A stretch of 15,794 bases of DNA from DASUZD01 sp036377055 (GTDB lineage Bacteria; Actinomycetota; Thermoleophilia; Gaiellales; Gaiellaceae). The stretch covers positions 1-15,794 of the forward strand of contig DASUZD010000080.1 in assembly GCA_036377055.1 (NCBI GenBank). Reading direction: 5' to 3'. Of the stretch, positions 12,613-15,794 are shown one piece after another; within the stretch, counting starts at the first letter, position 1; every line of letters starts with the position of its first letter. The notes under the pieces were generated by a model that was given only the letters and a program-made list of their open reading frames with translations, did not search any database and was not told the DNA's origin. The translations under genes were made by a program, and so were the position numbers.

Positions 12613-15444
12613 ATGAGCACGAGCGACGTCGACGGCCTCAACGCCGGCTACGCGCAGTCGCTGCTCGAGGAGTACCTGGACAATCCCGAAGGGGTGCCGA
12701 CCGAGTGGCGCACCCTCTTCGAGAGCGGGGATCCCGAGCTGCTGGCCGCGGTGCCGGGCCTCGCGCGGCTGCTGGAGACGCTTCGCGACGGGTCGAATGG
12801 CCGCGCGACGACGGTCGCGCCTGCGGCTGTGCCGCCCGTCGCCGCGCCGCCCGACGAGACGCTGCTCGGGGCGGTCGCGGCCGGCGTCTCGCTCGTCAAG
12901 GCGCACCGGATGCACGGCCACCTGGCCGCGCGCCTCGACCCGCTCGGCTCCGAGCCGCCCGGCGACCCGGCGCTCGAGCCCGAGCGGATGGTCCCGCGGC
13001 TCACGCCCGAGCTCCAGGCGCAGGTTCCCGCGCGGATTCTGCGGACGTACGTGCCGGCCGAGACGCTCCGCGAGGCGCTGCCGGCGCTGCGGGAGGTCTA
13101 CTGCGGCACGAGCGCTTACGAGCTCGAGCACATCTCCGACCACGAGGAGCGGGTCTGGCTGCGCCAGGCGATCGAGGCCGGCCGGTACCGGACGCCGCTG
13201 ACGGCCGACGAGAAGAAGCGCCTGCTCGCGCGCCTGACCGAGGTCGAGGGCATGGAGCGCTACCTGCGCCGCGCGTTCCTCGGCCAGAAGCAGTTCTCGA
13301 TCGAGGGCCTCGACGTGATGGTGCCGATGCTCGACGAGACGATCGACCTCGCGTCCGACGCCGGCGCGCACGAGGTCGTGATCGGGATGGCGCACCGCGG
13401 GCGGCTGAACGTGCTCGCGCACACGATCGGACGGCCGTACGAGACGATCTTGCGCGAGTTCGAGGGCGAGCGGACGCTCGACGCCGTCAGCGCCGATCCC
13501 GAAGGCGGAACGGGCGACGTGAAGTACCACCTCGGCGCGGCCGGCACGCGCTCGACTGCAAGCGGGCAGATCAGCGTCACGCTCGCCGCAAACCCGAGCC
13601 ACCTCGAGGCCGTCGACCCGGTCGTCGAGGGCCGCACCCGCGCGGAGCAGACCGACCGCTCGAAGCGCGCCGGGCGGCACGACGCGCGCGTTGCGCTGCC
13701 GATCCTGATCCACGGCGACGCGTCGTTCCCGGGCCAGGGGATCGTCGCGGAGACGCTCAACCTCGCGAACCTGGCCGGCTATACGACCGGCGGGACGCTG
13801 CACCTGATCGCGAACAACCAGGTCGGCTTCACGACAGACCCCGTCGAAGGCCGCTCCACGCGCTACTCGAGCGATCTCGCGAAGGGCTTCGACGTGCCGA
13901 TCTTCCACGTGAACGCCGACGATCCCGAGGCGGCGATCGGCGCGATCCGACTCGCGCTTGCATTCCGGCGGCTCTTCGAGAAGGACGTCGTCGTCGACCT
14001 CGTCGGCTACCGCCGCTTCGGCCACAACGAGCAGGACGAGGCGGCGTACACGCAGCCCCTGATGGCCGAGAAGATCGCGACGCATCCGAGCGTCCGCGAG
14101 CAGTTCGCGGAGCGGCTGATCGCCGATGGCGTGGTCTCGCAGGAGGAGGCCGACGGGCTCGTCGCCGAGGTCGAATCACGGCTGCGCGAGGCCCACGAAC
14201 GGCTGCGGTCGTCGTTCGGCCAGGCGGCGCCGAGCGCGGTCCGCGAAGGGCACATCCCGGTCTCGAGCGGCGGCGAGGTCGTGACCGCGGTCGCTGCCGA
14301 CCGTCTCCGCGGCCTGAACCGCGAACTGCTCGAGGTGCCGGAGGGGTTCTCCGTCCACCCGAAGCTGCTGAAGCAGCTCGAACGGCGGCTCGAGACGATC
14401 GAGGGCGGCGGGATCGACTGGGGTCAGTCCGAGGCGCTTGCGTTCGCGTCGCTCCTCTGCGAGGGGATCCCGATCCGCCTCACCGGCCAGGACACCGAGC
14501 GCGGCACGTTCTCGCACCGCCACATCGCGCTCCACGACGTGCACACCGGCGCGGTCTACAAGCCGATCCAGCATCTCGAGGAGGCGACGGCCGCGTTCGA
14601 GGTGCACAACTCGCCGCTGTCCGAGCTCGCGGCGGTCGGCTTCGAGTACGGCTACTCGACCGCCGCTCCCGAGGCGCTCGTCCTCTGGGAGGCGCAGTTC
14701 GGCGACTTCGTGAACGGCGCCCAGATCATCGTCGACCAGTTCATGGTCTCGGGCCTCTCCAAGTGGCGGCAGACGTCGCGCCTGACGCTCCTCCTTCCGC
14801 ACGGGTACGAGGGCAACGGCCCCGAGCACTCGAGCGGCCGGCTCGAGCGCTTCCTCCAGCTCGCGGCGCAGGAGAACATCCGGATCGCGAACGTGACGAC
14901 CGCCGGGCAGTACTTCCACCTGCTCCGGCGGCAGGCGCTCGACGTCTCCGCGCGCCCGCTCGTCGTGATGACGCCGAAGGGCCTGCTCCGGCTGAAGCAG
15001 GCGACCTCCACGTTGGCCGACCTCGCCGAGGGCTCGTTCCGGCCGGTGCTCGACGACGACCGCGTCGACCGCGACCGCGTCCGCCGGCTCGTCCTCTGCT
15101 CGGGCAAGGTCTACTACGACGTCGTCGGCCACGAGGCGCGCGCGGCCGCGGAGACCGTGGCGGTCGCGCGGATCGAGCAGCTCTACCCCTTCCCGGCCCG
15201 CGAGGCCGCCGCGCTGGTGCAGGCCTATCCGCAGCTGGAGGAGGTCGTCTGGGCGCAGGAGGAGCCGCAGAACATGGGCGCCTGGCGCGCGATCCGCCAC
15301 CGCCTCGAGGAGGCGCTGCCGGAGGGGACGCCGCTCGGCTATGTCGGCCGCCCGTGGCGCGCGAGCCCGAGCGAGGGTTACCCGACGGCGCACCTGCGCG
15401 AGCAGGACCGGATCGTCCGCGAGGCGCTCGGCCGCCGCAGCTAA
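12613..15444 (+). CDS. sucA: 2-oxoglutarate dehydrogenase E1 component
   Basis: The thiamine-diphosphate-dependent E1 decarboxylates 2-oxoglutarate and passes the succinyl group to E2 lipoamide in the TCA cycle. At 943 residues it is the canonical single-domain length (about 930). It has the N-terminal E2-binding-type segment (GYAQSLLEEYLDNPEGVPTEW) and lacks the E2-like acyltransferase domain fused in mycobacterial Kgd. Active-site landmarks are GMAHRGRLNVLAH from 258, HGDASFPGQG from 367, NNQVGFTT from 401, YRRFGHNEQDE from 466, and later RGTFSHRHIALHD, EALVLWEAQFGDF and HGYEGNGPEHSSGR from 730. The E2 partner is not in this window. ATG 12613 may be leaderless. The stop overlaps that of a convergent small gene. 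Confidence 0.97.
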   Translation: MSTSDVDGLNAGYAQSLLEEYLDNPEGVPTEWRTLFESGDPELLAAVPGLARLLETLRDGSNGRATTVAPAAVPPVAAPPDETLLGAVAAGVSLVKAHRMHGHLAARLDPLGSEPPGDPALEPERMVPRLTPELQAQVPARILRTYVPAETLREALPALREVYCGTSAYELEHISDHEERVWLRQAIEAGRYRTPLTADEKKRLLARLTEVEGMERYLRRAFLGQKQFSIEGLDVMVPMLDETIDLASDAGAHEVVIGMAHRGRLNVLAHTIGRPYETILREFEGERTLDAVSADPEGGTGDVKYHLGAAGTRSTASGQISVTLAANPSHLEAVDPVVEGRTRAEQTDRSKRAGRHDARVALPILIHGDASFPGQGIVAETLNLANLAGYTTGGTLHLIANNQVGFTTDPVEGRSTRYSSDLAKGFDVPIFHVNADDPEAAIGAIRLALAFRRLFEKDVVVDLVGYRRFGHNEQDEAAYTQPLMAEKIATHPSVREQFAERLIADGVVSQEEADGLVAEVESRLREAHERLRSSFGQAAPSAVREGHIPVSSGGEVVTAVAADRLRGLNRELLEVPEGFSVHPKLLKQLERRLETIEGGGIDWGQSEALAFASLLCEGIPIRLTGQDTERGTFSHRHIALHDVHTGAVYKPIQHLEEATAAFEVHNSPLSELAAVGFEYGYSTAAPEALVLWEAQFGDFVNGAQIIVDQFMVSGLSKWRQTSRLTLLLPHGYEGNGPEHSSGRLERFLQLAAQENIRIANVTTAGQYFHLLRRQALDVSARPLVVMTPKGLLRLKQATSTLADLAEGSFRPVLDDDRVDRDRVRRLVLCSGKVYYDVVGHEARAAAETVAVARIEQLYPFPAREAAALVQAYPQLEEVVWAQEEPQNMGAWRAIRHRLEEALPEGTPLGYVGRPWRASPSEGYPTAHLREQDRIVREALGRRS

Positions 15445-15620
15445 CGCGTTCGCCGCCGTCGCTGCATGAGCTGCGATGCGACGCGCGGCCCGTGCTTGCG
15501 GGTCGCGGCGATGATCTGCTTGCGCTGGCGCTTCGGGATCCGGCGCCAGATGTCGTAGGCCGTCAGCGCGATGCCGACCGGGCCGGCACGGCGGGTGAGG
15601 AGACGCAGCGGGCGAGGCAC
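15441..15620 (-). CDS. Hypothetical 59-residue highly basic protein
   Basis: Not recognised. The frame encodes PRPLRLLTRRAGPVGIAL, then YDIWRRIPKRQRKQIIAA, and ends with QRRRRTR. About a third of residues are Arg or Lys, with a short hydrophobic patch (12-22) and amphipathic helices. GTG 15620 has no Shine-Dalgarno, but TACGAT (15632-15627) lies 6 bases upstream. The TAG overlaps the sucA stop on the opposite strand by sharing CTAA. Too short to be certain; open frame, basic coherent composition and tail-to-tail packing support it. Confidence 0.55.
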   Translation of the reverse strand: MPRPLRLLTRRAGPVGIALTAYDIWRRIPKRQRKQIIAATRKHGPRVASQLMQRRRRTR

Positions 15621-15626
15621 GGCCGC

Positions 15627-15632
15627 ATCGTA
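15627..15632 (-). promoter_or_regulatory. Possible -10 element (TACGAT) for the 59-residue gene
   Basis: TACGAT on the minus strand ends 6 bases before GTG 15620 and overlaps the region just after the stop of the upstream partial gene. Confidence 0.3.
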
Positions 15633-15633
15633 A

Positions 15634-15794
15634 CTACCGGCCCTTGCCCTTGCCGTTGTTCCCGTTCTTGTCCTTGCTCTGGCCCGGCGGCGCGTGATCC
15701 GCCGGCGGCGGCGGCGCAGGCGGCTCTGCGGGCGGCGGAGGCGGGGGAGGAGCCGCCGGCGTCGGAGCGGGAGGCGGGTTGTCCTTGTTCTGCC
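15634..15794 (-). CDS. C-terminus of an unknown proline-rich protein (5' end outside window)
   Basis: Fifty-three codons are open from the right edge to a TAG at 15636-15634. The encoded tail is NKDNPPPAPTPAAPPPPPPP, more Pro/Ala, then GQSKDKNGNNGKGKGR. Such Pro-rich spacers with a basic Gly/Asn/Lys end are common in secreted or surface-anchored actinobacterial proteins, but no domain is visible, so function cannot be given. It ends 13 bases before the 59-residue gene on the same strand. Confidence 0.55.
   Translation of the reverse strand, partial: QNKDNPPPAPTPAAPPPPPPPAEPPAPPPPADHAPPGQSKDKNGNNGKGKGR

Noticed and set aside
12460..15393. Long minus-strand frames opposite sucA
   Set aside because: They are antisense to an intact, fully conserved 2-oxoglutarate dehydrogenase E1 and show only codon-position artefacts of high GC.
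12613..15444. Kgd-type multifunctional enzyme as in mycobacteria
   Set aside because: The N-terminus lacks the E2-like acyltransferase domain and the 943-residue length matches plain SucA.

Overview
The window is very GC-rich and gene-dense, with many GTG starts, overlapping stop/start junctions and several -10 hexamers placed only a few bases before start codons. The order RNase E/G - rplU - rpmA - obgE - nadD - rsfS is typical of Actinomycetota. The extended L21 and shortened Obg tail make me suspect a deep-branching lineage such as Thermoleophilia, but that placement is inference from memory.

Layout. Positions 1-4475 (+) hold the 3' part of an RNase E/G gene and a ribosome-assembly/RNA/NAD block: rplU, rpmA, obgE, nadD and rsfS. 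Positions about 4489-8237 (+) hold a two-gene accessory cassette. It encodes a small helical protein with a glycine/beta-rich C-terminal motif, then a 1089-residue STAND (NB-ARC-like) ATPase. The ATPase carries a related motif at its N-terminus, a helical repeat region, one transmembrane segment and six four-cysteine InlB-B-like repeats predicted to lie outside the cell. Its reading frame ends inside tRNA-Ala(GGC) (8228-8300). Two hairpins separate the tRNA from a convergent YihY/BrkB-family membrane protein (-), which is preceded by and overlaps a 23-codon hydrophobic micro-ORF. A divergent MarR regulator (+), a convergent sigma-70 factor with region 1.1 (-), a divergent GNAT protein (+), two coupled small membrane proteins (+) and a full-length sucA (2-oxoglutarate dehydrogenase E1, +) follow. 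The right edge has a 59-residue basic protein and the proline-rich C-terminus of a partial gene, both on the minus strand.

How they fit together. The left block is housekeeping: RNA processing, large-subunit ribosomal proteins, GTPase-controlled 50S assembly, NAD synthesis and ribosome silencing. The cassette looks like a receptor-effector pair of the NLR-like kind. The shared motif suggests homotypic coupling, and the ectodomain suggests that the signal is sensed outside the membrane. This is the most unusual system in the window, and its function is inferred. The right half is ordinary chromosomal content, notable for apparent leaderless transcription and small unannotated genes.
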